A stretch of 64,000 nucleotides of DNA, taken from NCBI GenBank assembly GCA_009780585.1, contig WQZS01000004.1:89846-153845 (forward strand), given 5' to 3'. This DNA is from Defluviitaleaceae bacterium. GTDB taxonomy: Bacteria; Bacillota; Clostridia; Lachnospirales; WQUN01. The translations under genes were made by a program, and so were the position numbers. The notes below the pieces were generated by a model. The model searched no databases. It was not told the origin of the DNA and worked only from the letters and a program-made list of their open reading frames with translations. Below, in pieces: positions 1 through 7,447 of this stretch. Each line of letters starts with the position of its first letter. The first letter of the stretch is position 1.

Positions 1-1005
1 CTGTTGGTACATATCGTTAGAGGCGATGAATTCGTCCAGCGTACCCAGCACCGCGCCGTAGGACGCGCCCAATATAAAGAGGCAGATGAGCCACACGATG
101 ATGGCGGTGCGGGACAATTTATACGCCAAACCGACGGGGGTTTTTAACAGGGACGAAGCGTACGCCCTGCCCGGCTTCGCGGGGATCAGCCCTTGGTCGA
201 TGTCGCGGATGGAGGTCAGCTTAAAGGCGAGCACCGTTACCGCCGCGGTCGTCCCCAGCATTACGAGGATGGGCCACCAATGGTTGGAAATGTATGCCTC
301 GGTGTAGAGGGGCAGTCCCATCGGGCTGAGGTAGGAAAGGAGGACCAAGTCGGGGTTCATGTCGCCGGGGGCGCGCATCATGAAGAACACGCCGAGGGCA
401 AGGAAAGAATAGCCCATGGCGGTGCGGGCGCTTGCCGTCAACTGCGCAAAGAGCGCGGTAAAAGCGGCGAAAACGAGCCCCGTTACGGCTAAGGTCGCGC
501 CCCACAGCATCGAGCCGTTGAAGCACATGCCCGTATCTTCAAGGGCAACGCCGAAGGCGTACATCCCCAGCCCCACGAACAGGGCAAGCAAGGCGTTAAC
601 GATTACCGCCGTAATCATAGCCGCGCTCAGGTTGGATAAACGCCCCACGGGGAGGGAACGCAGCACTTCGTAGCGTCCCTTTTCTTCGTCGGTCCTCGTC
701 AGGCGCACCACCAGGAAGATGTTCATCAATGCGGCGGTCAGCGCGGTAAAGAGCATCATGAAGTTGGTGTACAGCGCGCCGTAGGTTTGCGTTTCCACGG
801 CGAAAGCGGGCCCGATGATGCTGACCATGGCGGGCATGGAGAGGGCGTCCACGATGGCGAACCGTTCGTCGGGGGGCAGCGCGTAATACATGCCGGGAAC
901 GAGCAGGATTACGATCCCGCCCAACAGCAGAATCCACAAAAGCGTGTTGACCCGCTCCCGCCGCAGCATGAAGCGGGTGAGGAGTGCGGTATTCGCGAAG
1001 TTCAT
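1..1005 (-). CDS. ABC-2 type exporter permease subunit (partial, runs off the window)
   Basis: Reading the minus strand from the ATG at 1005 gives 335 uninterrupted codons with no stop before the window edge, so the C-terminus is missing. The protein starts MNFANTALLTRFMLRR and contains several hydrophobic stretches (e.g. LLWILLLGGIVILLVPG), typical of the multi-pass permease of a drug or lantibiotic-type ABC exporter. The start overlaps the stop of the upstream ATPase gene (TAATG), so the two are translationally coupled. Together with the TetR gene further upstream it forms a regulated efflux locus. The substrate cannot be told from sequence. Confidence 0.85.
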   Translation of the reverse strand, partial: MNFANTALLTRFMLRRERVNTLLWILLLGGIVILLVPGMYYALPPDERFAIVDALSMPAMVSIIGPAFAVETQTYGALYTNFMMLFTALTAALMNIFLVVRLTRTDEEKGRYEVLRSLPVGRLSNLSAAMITAVIVNALLALFVGLGMYAFGVALEDTGMCFNGSMLWGATLAVTGLVFAAFTALFAQLTASARTAMGYSFLALGVFFMMRAPGDMNPDLVLLSYLSPMGLPLYTEAYISNHWWPILVMLGTTAAVTVLAFKLTSIRDIDQGLIPAKPGRAYASSLLKTPVGLAYKLSRTAIIVWLICLFILGASYGAVLGTLDEFIASNDMYQQ

Positions 1006-1895
1006 TATACGGCCTCCTTTTGGTAATGCTGCATGAACAGTTCTTCCAATGAAGGCGGCACGCTTTCCAGCTTTTTAATGCCGAAGCCGTTTACATGGTT
1101 GATGACCGCGCCCATTTTGCCTGTGTCCACGTAGAAGTGCAGGCCGTAGGATTCCTTTACGATGTCGTACACGCCGTCGAGCTTTTCGAGCCCTTCGATG
1201 GTGTTCTCCGTGGTTACGGTCATGGCGTAGCGGGTAAGATGGCGCAGCTCGTCGAGGGTGCCGGTCTGCACGACTTCGCCTTCGCGGATGATGCCCACGC
1301 GGTCGCACAGGCGTTCCACTTCCGACATGATATGGCTGGACAGGAACACACCCTTGCCCTTCGCCTTCTGCTCCAATACGCACGCCTGGAATACCTGCTC
1401 CATCAGGGGGTCGAGGCCGCTGGTGGGTTCGTCGAGGATGTACAAGTCCGCTTCCCCGGCGAAGGCGGCTACGAGGGCGACTTTTTGGCGGTTGCCCTTG
1501 GAATAGGTGCGGCACTTCTTCGTGGGGTCGAGGTTAAAGTCCCTGATGAGGCGGTCGCGCAGCGTTTTGTCATACTTGCCGCGCAGGTTGACGAATAAAT
1601 CGATGACCTCGCCCCCCGTCAGGTTGGGCCAAAGGTTGACGTCGCCGGGTACGTAGGCGATGCGCTTGTGGATTTCGACCGCGTCCTTCCAGGCATCCTT
1701 GCCGAAGATTTTCGCGCTGCCGCGGGTGGCTTGCAAAATACCCAGCATTACGCGGATGGTGGTGGATTTGCCCGCCCCGTTGGGCCCGATGTAAGCGAAT
1801 ACCTCGCCCTCGGCGATTTGCAGGTTAACGTCCTTTAACGCTTGGAACCTGCCGAAAAACTTGTCAAGGTTCGTGACTTCTACGCTGTAGCGCAT
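1005..1895 (-). CDS. ABC exporter ATP-binding protein
   Basis: A 296-residue nucleotide-binding subunit that would power the permease encoded next to it. Walker A is GPNGAGKST (near residue 38), the signature is the weak variant YSKGNRQK, and Walker B LYILDEPTSGLD is followed by an SSH switch histidine. The C-terminal ~80 residues match the extra domain of BcrA/NatA-like exporter ATPases. The stop overlaps the permease start by one base. The tetR gene lies 30 bp upstream on the same strand, so all three probably share the operator-bearing promoter at 2671-2698. Family is certain; substrate unknown. Confidence 0.93.
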   Translation of the reverse strand: MRYSVEVTNLDKFFGRFQALKDVNLQIAEGEVFAYIGPNGAGKSTTIRVMLGILQATRGSAKIFGKDAWKDAVEIHKRIAYVPGDVNLWPNLTGGEVIDLFVNLRGKYDKTLRDRLIRDFNLDPTKKCRTYSKGNRQKVALVAAFAGEADLYILDEPTSGLDPLMEQVFQACVLEQKAKGKGVFLSSHIMSEVERLCDRVGIIREGEVVQTGTLDELRHLTRYAMTVTTENTIEGLEKLDGVYDIVKESYGLHFYVDTGKMGAVINHVNGFGIKKLESVPPSLEELFMQHYQKEAV

Positions 1896-1925
1896 AATAA
1901 AACCCTTCCTTTCGCCCCGCAGGGG

Positions 1926-2618
1926 TTAATTTGGTTTATAGATGCATGTTCTTAGGATGTTTAAATAATCGCGGAACTCGCTGAGGTAGCGGTCATAATT
2001 TTCCCGCGCTTCCGATCCTACGGTGGAAAGCCCCGCCGCTTTTGCTTCGGCGGTCATCTCCTCCGCGTAACCCGCCAACGACCACATGATGATTTTGATG
2101 GCTTTTTGCGGATCAATTTCGTCGCGGAAAAGGGATTTGTCGCAATGCTCGAAGCTCTCGGCCAGTACTTTGTCGCGCAGTTGCGTGAACTTAACCACAT
2201 GCGCCGCTTGGACGGGGTTCATGCTGTGGCGCGTGTCCAGGTAGGTGCTGGTTATAAAGTCGAACATGGCGGGGAAGCGGCGCGATATATCCTGCTTTAA
2301 GAGTGACATCTGCCAAACGCTGTCCAAGATATCCGGCTGGCGGGGGTTGATCATTTCGATAAATTCCGCGCGTATCGTGTCGATGGCGTAATCGATGAGG
2401 AAGTCGTACAGGTTTTCCTTCGTGCCGAAGTAGTGGAACAAAAGCCCTTTTGAAATTCCCGCTTCCTTTACGATGTTGTCCGTTTTGGCCTGCGCGAAGC
2501 CGTGCAGGAATTCCGCCATGGCGGCGTTGATGATCCTGCCGCGCTTTTCCTCGTCCAAGGCGAAGAATTTTGGGTGCAGCGAATCCAAGAATTCGCTTGT
2601 TTCTTGTATTTCGTTCAT
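1926..2618 (-). CDS. TetR/AcrR family transcriptional regulator
   Basis: A 230-residue one-component repressor. The N-terminal ~70 residues contain the TetR helix-turn-helix (IVKEAGISKGLLFHYFGTK) preceded by the usual RGRIINAAMAEF helix. The C-terminal half would bind a ligand or dimerise. It is the first gene of the exporter operon, and its promoter is overlapped by two inverted repeats that fit TetR operators, so autorepression together with exporter control is likely. Start ATG at 2618 is preceded by AAAGGA. The inducing compound is unknown. Confidence 0.93.
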   Translation of the reverse strand: MNEIQETSEFLDSLHPKFFALDEEKRGRIINAAMAEFLHGFAQAKTDNIVKEAGISKGLLFHYFGTKENLYDFLIDYAIDTIRAEFIEMINPRQPDILDSVWQMSLLKQDISRRFPAMFDFITSTYLDTRHSMNPVQAAHVVKFTQLRDKVLAESFEHCDKSLFRDEIDPQKAIKIIMWSLAGYAEEMTAEAKAAGLSTVGSEARENYDRYLSEFRDYLNILRTCIYKPN

Positions 2619-2650
2619 TAGATCACGTCCTTTTCATAGAAGTACGGGCG

Positions 2651-2698
2651 TTGACTGACCCGGTAAGTCAATTATAGCACGTTGACCGGGGAAGTCAA
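2651..2698 (-). promoter_or_regulatory. tetR-exporter promoter with two TetR-type operators
   Basis: On the minus strand TTGACT (2698-2693) and TATAAT (2676-2671) are separated by 16 bp, a near-consensus sigma-A promoter. One inverted repeat (TTGAC-7-GTCAA, 2682-2698) covers the -35 box. A second (TTGACT and AGTCAA half-sites, 2651-2671) begins at the last base of the -10 box. This placement suits repression by the TetR protein encoded just downstream. Confidence 0.8.
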
Positions 2699-2754
2699 TA
2701 GGGTTTTGAAAATATTTTCCACAATTGACGGGGATGACTTTTCCGGGTTGCCCC

Positions 2755-2939
2755 GGGCGGCAAGGCGAGCGGATGTTCCAACGCCGCGCTGAACGCAATC
2801 GGGCGATGAACGGCTCCGTGCGGCAAGTGGTTGTGTCCGTCATAAATGCCGGACACCAACCACATAAGCCGCCCGTTCGCCGTTAATCACCCGATTGCGT
2901 AGGCGCTGCTTATGGAACATCCGCCCGCCCTACCGCCCT
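2755..2939. repeat. Long hairpin repeat element, copy R1
   Basis: Imperfect palindrome of about 185 bp. Outer arms GCGGATGTTCCA/TGGAACATCCGC, middle arms CAATCGGG/CCCGATTG and inner arms GTGGTTG/CAACCAC are separated by conserved internal-loop segments such as GGCTCCGTGCGGCAAGTG and CACATAAGCCGCCCGTTCGC. Six further copies occur in the window. It carries no credible coding sequence. Confidence 0.9.
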
Positions 2940-3006
2940 GTTTGACGGGAAATGCAATCAACGTCAAACCGGGGCGTTTGGATGTCGAGGTTGATATAAA
3001 TGCAAG

Positions 3007-3036
3007 AAGCCCCAAACGGCTGATGTTTGGGGCTTT
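3007..3036 (-). terminator. Probable terminator downstream of the phosphatase gene
   Basis: Perfect hairpin AAGCCCCAAAC / GTTTGGGGCTT with a 7-base loop, about 100 bp beyond the stop of the minus-strand phosphatase gene. The flanking T-runs are short on both strands, so termination efficiency is uncertain. It could act in both directions. Confidence 0.5.
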
Positions 3037-3139
3037 CCTTGTTGTCGGGACTTGGTTTGGGATAACTTAAAACAGAAAGGCAAGAGGTGTTTGGATGCAC
3101 CCCCATGGGGCAGCGTATATAATGTTTATTAGATAAATA

Positions 3140-3694
3140 TTAATAAGTAAAATCGAAACAATTAAAATTTTCGTTAAAATTAACAAGATACGGTGTACAC
3201 AAATTAACTTCTGAAACCCCTGTAAATCTTCTAATAACTCCTCCATGTGCCACCACAATTATTTTATTATAATCAAGATATTTTTTCATTACAGGAATAA
3301 CGCGATTTTTTATTTCTTCAATGGTTTCCCATATACGTGCTTCACCTGTGGGGTAAATGCCAAGACAATTTATAAAGTCTGTATGCAGCATATCTGATTC
3401 TTCTTTACCTTTATATTGGAATGTTTTATCAGGCAGGAACTCATGCAAATCAATCTCAACGACTATGTCGAGTTGAGTGTTTTTCGATATAATTGCTGCT
3501 GTTTGCAATGCTCTTGTGTAGGGAGAAGAAATAATTAATTCACTCCCATCAAGGATAGGATTTCGTGAAACTTCTTCTGCTTGTTTAATTCCTTCTGGCG
3601 TTAAACAGGCTAAATCTTTCCCATGCCCTATAAATCCTCTTTCCCAACAGGGTGTGTAATCTGGTTTTCCATGCCTTATAAAAAGAATTTCCAT
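3140..3694 (-). CDS. Histidine phosphatase family protein (phosphoglycerate-mutase-like)
   Basis: A 184-residue protein starting MEILFIRHGKPDY. RHG is the phosphate-accepting histidine motif of the branch-1 histidine phosphatase superfamily. SSPYTRALQTA supplies the second arginine region and VVAHGGVIR the second catalytic histidine. The ATG at 3694 has AGGAG at good spacing; an upstream in-frame extension lacks one and is not used here. The substrate may be a sugar phosphate, nucleotide or cobalamin precursor. The gene is AT-rich compared with the backbone and sits between repeat-laden gaps, so recent acquisition is plausible. Confidence 0.88.
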   Translation of the reverse strand: MEILFIRHGKPDYTPCWERGFIGHGKDLACLTPEGIKQAEEVSRNPILDGSELIISSPYTRALQTAAIISKNTQLDIVVEIDLHEFLPDKTFQYKGKEESDMLHTDFINCLGIYPTGEARIWETIEEIKNRVIPVMKKYLDYNKIIVVAHGGVIRRFTGVSEVNLCTPYLVNFNENFNCFDFTY

Positions 3695-4069
3695 AAATAT
3701 TTCTCCTGTCGAAAATATAGATTTTCTACGTCGCGGGCAGCAGGTTGCCACCCCTATAGCAAAGCCCCTTCTTTGTATGATTCAATTAATTATTCTTTGT
3801 TTGCCCAATATAGGTTGTTTCCATAATCGGATATGAGTGGCGGTAAAAAAGATGAAAATACATTAATGATTCCGTTGGTATAGTTGTTAGGGTGGGTATT
3901 TTTTATGATACGGGAATACACGCCGGCAATGGGCCTTATGCTGTGCGTTATTTCTACCCTTCACAGCACACACCATAACATTTCGTTGTATCAGAATCAA
4001 CATTAAATAGGGGCTGTTTTAATAAAGAGGCTACCGAGGGCAAGTAATAACAGGAAAAACGATTTCTTT

Positions 4070-4096
4070 AACTTTGTCTCAAAATGAGACAAAGTT
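4070..4096. repeat. 27-bp palindrome, AACTT family (inner arm GTCTCA)
   Basis: Perfect inverted repeat: AACTTTGTCTCA, 3-bp spacer, TGAGACAAAGTT. The inner arm is shared with the copy inside rsmI. Confidence 0.9.
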
Positions 4097-4131
4097 GAAA
4101 CCCACACAACCGGAAAAGTGATTGCCTTTTT

Positions 4132-4158
4132 AACTTCTGCCCTACCAGGGCACAAGTT
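4132..4158. repeat. 27-bp palindrome, AACTT family (inner arm TGCCC)
   Basis: AACTTCTGCCC, 5-bp centre TACCA, GGGCACAAGTT. There is a single C/C mismatch at position 6 of the arms. The same inner arm occurs at 7381 and inside uxuB. Confidence 0.9.
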
Positions 4159-4208
4159 GGGTTGGATATACCGAAAAAAAGAACGGGATGCCAAAACACC
4201 GGACACCA

Positions 4209-4395
4209 GTGGAGCGGGGGCGGGCGGATGTTCCATAAGCAGCGCCTACGCAATCGGACGATTAACGGCGAACGGGCGCGTTATGTGGTTGGCATCGGGT
4301 GCTTGTCAACCGATGCAACCACTTCGCGCACGGAGCCGTTCATCGCCCGATTGCGTTCAGCGCGGCGTTGGAACATCCGCCCGCTCCCGCCCCAC
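4209..4395. repeat. Long hairpin repeat element, copy R2
   Basis: Inverted orientation relative to R1. Outer arms match R1 (GCGGATGTTCCA/TGGAACATCCGC), but the innermost stem differs and compensates (GTGGTTGGCATCGG against CCGATGCAACCAC). It begins TAAGCAGCGCCTACG and ends CAGCGCGGCGTTGG around the outer junction. Confidence 0.9.
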
Positions 4396-4579
4396 GGAAC
4401 ACGATAGATAAGACAACCCCTACATATATTTGCGGTTTAACAAATTCTACCCCGGCAGCCCCTCCAACCGATTGTATCAATTATATTAAAAAAATTGTAA
4501 TGATCTAAGTTAAAAAAGTATTATACCGTGAAACAATATACCCTTAACCGCGCACTAATATAGTAGAGGGGTGGACTCG

Positions 4580-5101
4580 ATGCGCTTCGATGAAATATAT
4601 GACGCCACAAACAAAGCCGTGCTGGCCTACATTACGGCCAAGTGCGCGCGCACGGCTGACATCAGGGATATCTTCCAAGAGACGTACATGGCGTTGTATA
4701 AAGTGTTGGAAAAACGCGGAGCGGATTACGTCAAGCACGATAAAGCCTTCGTGATGAAGATCGCGAAGCGGAAGATCGCCGGATATTATTCGCTTACGGA
4801 GCGGATGCGCAATTTTATATCGCTGACCGCGGCAGACGACGGCGAAGAAGCCGACTTAAGCGGCTTTGACGCGGAGCGGTTCATGGCGGAGGACTTTACG
4901 GCCAACTATGTATTGCTGGAAAGCCTGCGCCAATGCCTGGGCGAAAAACCGGAGGTTACGCAGAAGGTCTTCCACCTGGTGTACGGCGTGGGCCTGACCA
5001 TCCCCGAAACCGCGCAAATGCTGGGGATAGGCGAATCCAACGTAAAGAACAGGCTCTACCGCACCTTAAAGGAACTTCGTGTCAAACTGACACAAAGTTA
5101 A
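4580..5101 (+). CDS. ECF-type RNA polymerase sigma factor
   Basis: A 173-residue extracytoplasmic-function sigma factor. Region 2 lies around residues 20-65 (IRDIFQETYMALYKVLEK, then AFVMKIAKRKIAGYY). Region 4 lies around residues 135-168 (TIPETAQMLGIGESNVKNRL). The ATG at 4580 is preferred over an upstream GTG because GAGGGG lies 8 bp before it. The final codons, encoding ELRVKLTQS and reaching the stop, are supplied by a 27-bp AACTT-family palindrome. It is followed 20 bp later by a membrane-anchored protein that is probably its anti-sigma factor. Confidence 0.92.
   Translation: MRFDEIYDATNKAVLAYITAKCARTADIRDIFQETYMALYKVLEKRGADYVKHDKAFVMKIAKRKIAGYYSLTERMRNFISLTAADDGEEADLSGFDAERFMAEDFTANYVLLESLRQCLGEKPEVTQKVFHLVYGVGLTIPETAQMLGIGESNVKNRLYRTLKELRVKLTQS
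5073..5099. repeat. 27-bp palindrome at the 3' end of the sigma gene (inner arm GTGTCA)
   Basis: AACTTCGTGTCA, 3-bp centre, TGACACAAAGTT. It overlaps the last nine sense codons and the first base of the stop, so the element has replaced or extended the sigma factor's C-terminus. Confidence 0.9.
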
Positions 5102-5121
5102 AACCGGAAAAGAGGGATCAT

Positions 5122-6186
5122 ATGAAAGGCAAGGAAATCATGAACCAAATCACCCGCGATAAGATGCCGGATATGGAGCAGGTGCGCGAAGCGTGCCACG
5201 CCCAAACCGCGCAAACCGCATGGCAAAGGCCGTCCGTTAGGCGATTGCGTTGGTATACGGCGGCGATCATCACAGCGGTTTCGCTGGCTTTCGCGAGCGG
5301 GGCGTACGCGGTGGGGGCAATGATATACGAACGCGGCCGGCTGGATACGGGCGGTGCGTGGGAATACGTCTTCGTGACGGAGGACGATCCGGAATATATA
5401 CAAAGGCGTGCCGACGCGCATTACGGACAATTGATATATACCAGTCCAAACGCCGTTATACCTTGGCGTTTCCTGTATGACGACCGCTACTTTTATGATG
5501 AACCTGAAAACGCGGCGGCTATTAACGGGATGCTTTCGGGTAAAATCTTCCTTGCCGACGGAAGTCCGTTTCCTTATGACCTGTTGGTACACGGCACCCT
5601 TATGTTACCCGCCGTAAATCCCGAATGGGCGGATTACGGCCCGTTCATATTCGAGGGATACCATATCGACAGCCGCGGGCATTTACTGTACAACGCCGAC
5701 GGGGAGGAAATCGGTTATATACGGGCATGGAGCCAACACAGTAAAATCCTGCGTTTGGAAATCCTGACCGTCGAAGAATATGAGGAAAAGGAAGGTTTTA
5801 AAAATACATTTGAGGAAGCGGTCGCTTTCCTGGGTAGGGAACCCCGTCTGCCTGCCGTGAACACGGAAAAATTCAACCCCCCTATATTCGATATAAATAG
5901 TTGGGTATCCGTCATGTATGTATGTAATGATACGAACCTGATGAGCCGGAGCGTACGCATCCAAATCGAAAACGCGCGGGAAAGCGGCGAAATCCCATGG
6001 GAAAGATCGTTCCCCGGCGCGGCCGCGGAATATACCATCGTAAATACGACCGTATTCATGATCACCGGCCATAACTACGCCACGCACTTTATTTGGCTGC
6101 ACGACGGCATGGTGTACCGCATGTACCCGCCGACCGACGCAAGCGATGATTGGATACGCGATGTGATCGGGAGTATGGTGCGGTAA
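5122..6186 (+). CDS. Putative anti-sigma factor or sigma-linked membrane protein
   Basis: A 354-residue protein with a cytoplasmic N-terminus of about 44 residues, one transmembrane helix near residues 45-66 (AAIITAVSLAFASGAYAVG) and a long extracellular domain. This is the layout of membrane-anchored anti-sigma factors in clostridia (DUF4367-like). The start ATG at 5122 has AGAGGG; a second ATG at 5140 is possible. It lies 20 bp after the ECF sigma gene and before a strong terminator, so the two form a bicistronic unit. No zinc-binding anti-sigma motif is visible, so the role is inferred from topology and position. Confidence 0.68.
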   Translation: MKGKEIMNQITRDKMPDMEQVREACHAQTAQTAWQRPSVRRLRWYTAAIITAVSLAFASGAYAVGAMIYERGRLDTGGAWEYVFVTEDDPEYIQRRADAHYGQLIYTSPNAVIPWRFLYDDRYFYDEPENAAAINGMLSGKIFLADGSPFPYDLLVHGTLMLPAVNPEWADYGPFIFEGYHIDSRGHLLYNADGEEIGYIRAWSQHSKILRLEILTVEEYEEKEGFKNTFEEAVAFLGREPRLPAVNTEKFNPPIFDINSWVSVMYVCNDTNLMSRSVRIQIENARESGEIPWERSFPGAAAEYTIVNTTVFMITGHNYATHFIWLHDGMVYRMYPPTDASDDWIRDVIGSMVR

Positions 6187-6200
6187 AATAAGCATCCCCC

Positions 6201-6242
6201 AAAAAAATAACTTGCGCCCATACGGATGCAAGTTATTTTTTA
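6201..6242 (+). terminator. Rho-independent terminator of the sigma/anti-sigma operon
   Basis: Hairpin AATAACTTGC / GCAAGTTATT with a 10-base loop, followed by a run of T, 15 bp after the stop of the putative anti-sigma gene. A leading A-run makes it potentially bidirectional. Confidence 0.88.
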
Positions 6243-6255
6243 TTATCGTGGTGTT

Positions 6256-6310
6256 TATTCCTTTGTCCCGCTTTCACGGGTGGCAGGGAGGAAAAGAATT
6301 ATTAAAACCA
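6256..6310. repeat. Direct repeat flanking the Nudix/antitoxin cassette, left copy
   Basis: About 55 bp, closely matching the sequence at 7159-7212. The shared core is GGGTGGCAGGGAGGAAAAG, followed by AATT..TAAAACCA. Read in the sense of the enclosed genes it contains a small hairpin (CCCG/CGGG). Confidence 0.8.
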
Positions 6311-6325
6311 TCATAAAGATAGGGG

Positions 6326-6514
6326 TCATGCATGTACGGGTTCTCCGTTAACGGTATATTTTTTCACCAGAACCTTCCGAATATCATCGTTTGTAAGCTC
6401 GCCGCGTTTTTCTTTTTCGGCAAGCTCAAGAAACTCTTGGGAAGGTTTGATGCCTTCCACTTGAACAATACCAATTGCATGGTCCCATGCTTTTACGTTA
6501 TTTTCATTTTTCAT
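6326..6514 (-). CDS. VbhA-like antitoxin domain protein (no Fic partner seen)
   Basis: A 62-residue protein starting MKNENNVKAWDHA. The segment IGIVQVEGIKPSQEFLEL followed by EKRGELTNDD resembles the antitoxin VbhA helix bundle that inhibits Fic AMP-transferases through an S/T-x-x-x-E-G motif; here the match is IVQVEG. ATG 6514 is chosen because GGAG lies 7 bp upstream; the longer frame would need a TTG inside that RBS. The gene starts 14 bp after the Nudix stop and is probably cotranscribed with it. No Fic-domain gene is nearby, so this is an orphan or has another role. Confidence 0.65.
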   Translation of the reverse strand: MKNENNVKAWDHAIGIVQVEGIKPSQEFLELAEKEKRGELTNDDIRKVLVKKYTVNGEPVHA

Positions 6515-6528
6515 TTTAATCTCCAATC

Positions 6529-7023
6529 TTAATAATCTGCGCAGTTACACACCAAATTAAAAGACTCCCCATTCATAAAATTATTTTCAACAATCAATTC
6601 GCTTATTCGTTCCCTGCTTGCCCACATTGCATCACAAGTTTCATCAGGTTGTAAAACAACATCGTTAATATCAAATTCCTGACAAAAAAGCCATTCGTCA
6701 AATAAAAGCCCATCCCCGTTGTGTTGCTTAAACATCTGCCCGTTACTTGGGTCGAGAGTGACACCCAATTCTTCTTTGACTTCACGCAGAGCAGCCGTAA
6801 GGCTATCGTCACCGGCTACAGCACAACCGCTTGTTGATTGCCACATACCCGATTTCCATCTGCTGTCTGACCGTTTTGATATAAGAAATTCGTTTTTGCT
6901 GTTCATTACCCACACGATAACAGCAAGAAGGCAGTCACCTTCTTTCATATCGGGCTTGCCTCGTTCATGTAACCGCCCTGTTTTATTTCTGTTTATATCA
7001 TAAATATCACAAAATTCCGCCAT
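6529..7023 (-). CDS. Nudix hydrolase
   Basis: A 164-residue protein related to the isopentenyl-diphosphate-isomerase/YfcD-like Nudix group (DIYDINRNKTGRLHERG start, then a hydrolase core). The Nudix box is present around residues 65-88 as GCAVAGDDSLTAALREVKEE, with REVKEELG intact but Asp where the first conserved Glu is expected. It would hydrolyse a nucleoside or prenyl diphosphate derivative. It heads a two-gene unit with the VbhA-like protein, and the pair is bounded by ~55-bp direct repeats. Confidence 0.88.
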   Translation of the reverse strand: MAEFCDIYDINRNKTGRLHERGKPDMKEGDCLLAVIVWVMNSKNEFLISKRSDSRWKSGMWQSTSGCAVAGDDSLTAALREVKEELGVTLDPSNGQMFKQHNGDGLLFDEWLFCQEFDINDVVLQPDETCDAMWASRERISELIVENNFMNGESFNLVCNCADY

Positions 7024-7158
7024 AAAAAGTCCCTCTTTCTTTTCCTGCTATGGACAATATTAATTATGTTCAATGGATGGATTCATTCATTAATTATAGC
7101 ATGAAAATTTCAACGATGACATTAATTTTCCATCTTTCCCGAGCCCTTCAGTTTATTG

Positions 7159-7212
7159 TATTCCTCCGCCACGCCCTCAAGGGTGGCAGGGAGGAAAAGG
7201 AATTTAAAACCA
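7159..7212. repeat. Direct repeat flanking the Nudix/antitoxin cassette, right copy
   Basis: Right-hand partner of 6256-6310. The arms of its small hairpin differ from the left copy but still pair (GCCAC...GTGGC around CTTGA), so the structure is kept. Confidence 0.8.
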
Positions 7213-7307
7213 GCTTTTCCTTAGCAAGACAGCCCCCCCTCGGTGTCGAAACCACATAACCCACCCCTAATGCAAACCGCAAAAGAACAAGCACCGCACC
7301 TTAGTTC

Positions 7308-7334
7308 AACTTTTGCTCGCCGCGAGCAAAAGTT
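7308..7334. repeat. 27-bp palindrome, AACTT family (inner arm TTGCTCG)
   Basis: AACTTTTGCTCG joined through a short centre to CGAGCAAAAGTT. It abuts the next palindrome directly. The same inner arm occurs at 42493. Confidence 0.9.
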
Positions 7335-7361
7335 AACTTGTCCCCTAGTAGGGGACAAGTC
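7335..7361. repeat. 27-bp palindrome, AACTT family (inner arm TCCCC)
   Basis: AACTTGTCCCC, centre TAGTA, GGGGACAAGTC. The last base departs from the AAGTT consensus. It is tandem with the preceding copy without any gap. Confidence 0.88.
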
Positions 7362-7380
7362 AGGCGGAATACCGTATGTA

Positions 7381-7407
7381 AACTTCTGCCCAACTTGGGC
7401 AGAAGTT
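7381..7407. repeat. 27-bp palindrome, AACTT family (inner arm TGCCC)
   Basis: Perfect arms AACTTCTGCCC / GGGCAGAAGTT around a 5-bp centre. A second right half GGCAGAAGTT follows at 7411-7420. Confidence 0.9.
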
Positions 7408-7447
7408 GAAGGCAGAAGTTAACACCCTCGCAGTTTCCACGGAAACA

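Larger units (their letters stand above)
2619..3139. other. Intergenic region between tetR and the phosphatase gene
   Basis: This gap holds the tetR promoter and operators, long hairpin copy R1, a separate palindrome with arms GTTTGACG (2940-2947) and CGTCAAAC (2962-2969), and a terminator-like hairpin at 3007-3036. No coding sequence is supported. Open frames running through R1 exist only because the repeat is GC-rich and lacks stops. Confidence 0.7.
3695..4579. other. Intergenic repeat-rich region before the ECF sigma gene
   Basis: About 880 bp without a credible gene. The first 370 bp are AT-rich and show nothing recognisable. The rest holds two 27-bp palindromes (4070-4096, 4132-4158) and long hairpin copy R2 (4209-4395). 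AT-rich sequence before the sigma gene may include its promoter, but no clear -35/-10 pair was found. Confidence 0.6.

Noticed and set aside
2634..2843. Open frame through hairpin copy R1
   Set aside because: It runs through the repeat; the same reading occurs in R2 and others only because the element is GC-rich and stop-poor. No RBS or family.
4118..4411. Open frames through hairpin copy R2
   Set aside because: Overlapping frames on both strands follow the repeat, not a gene.
6326..6526. TTG start for the VbhA-like gene
   Set aside because: The TTG lies within the Shine-Dalgarno of the better-placed ATG at 6514.
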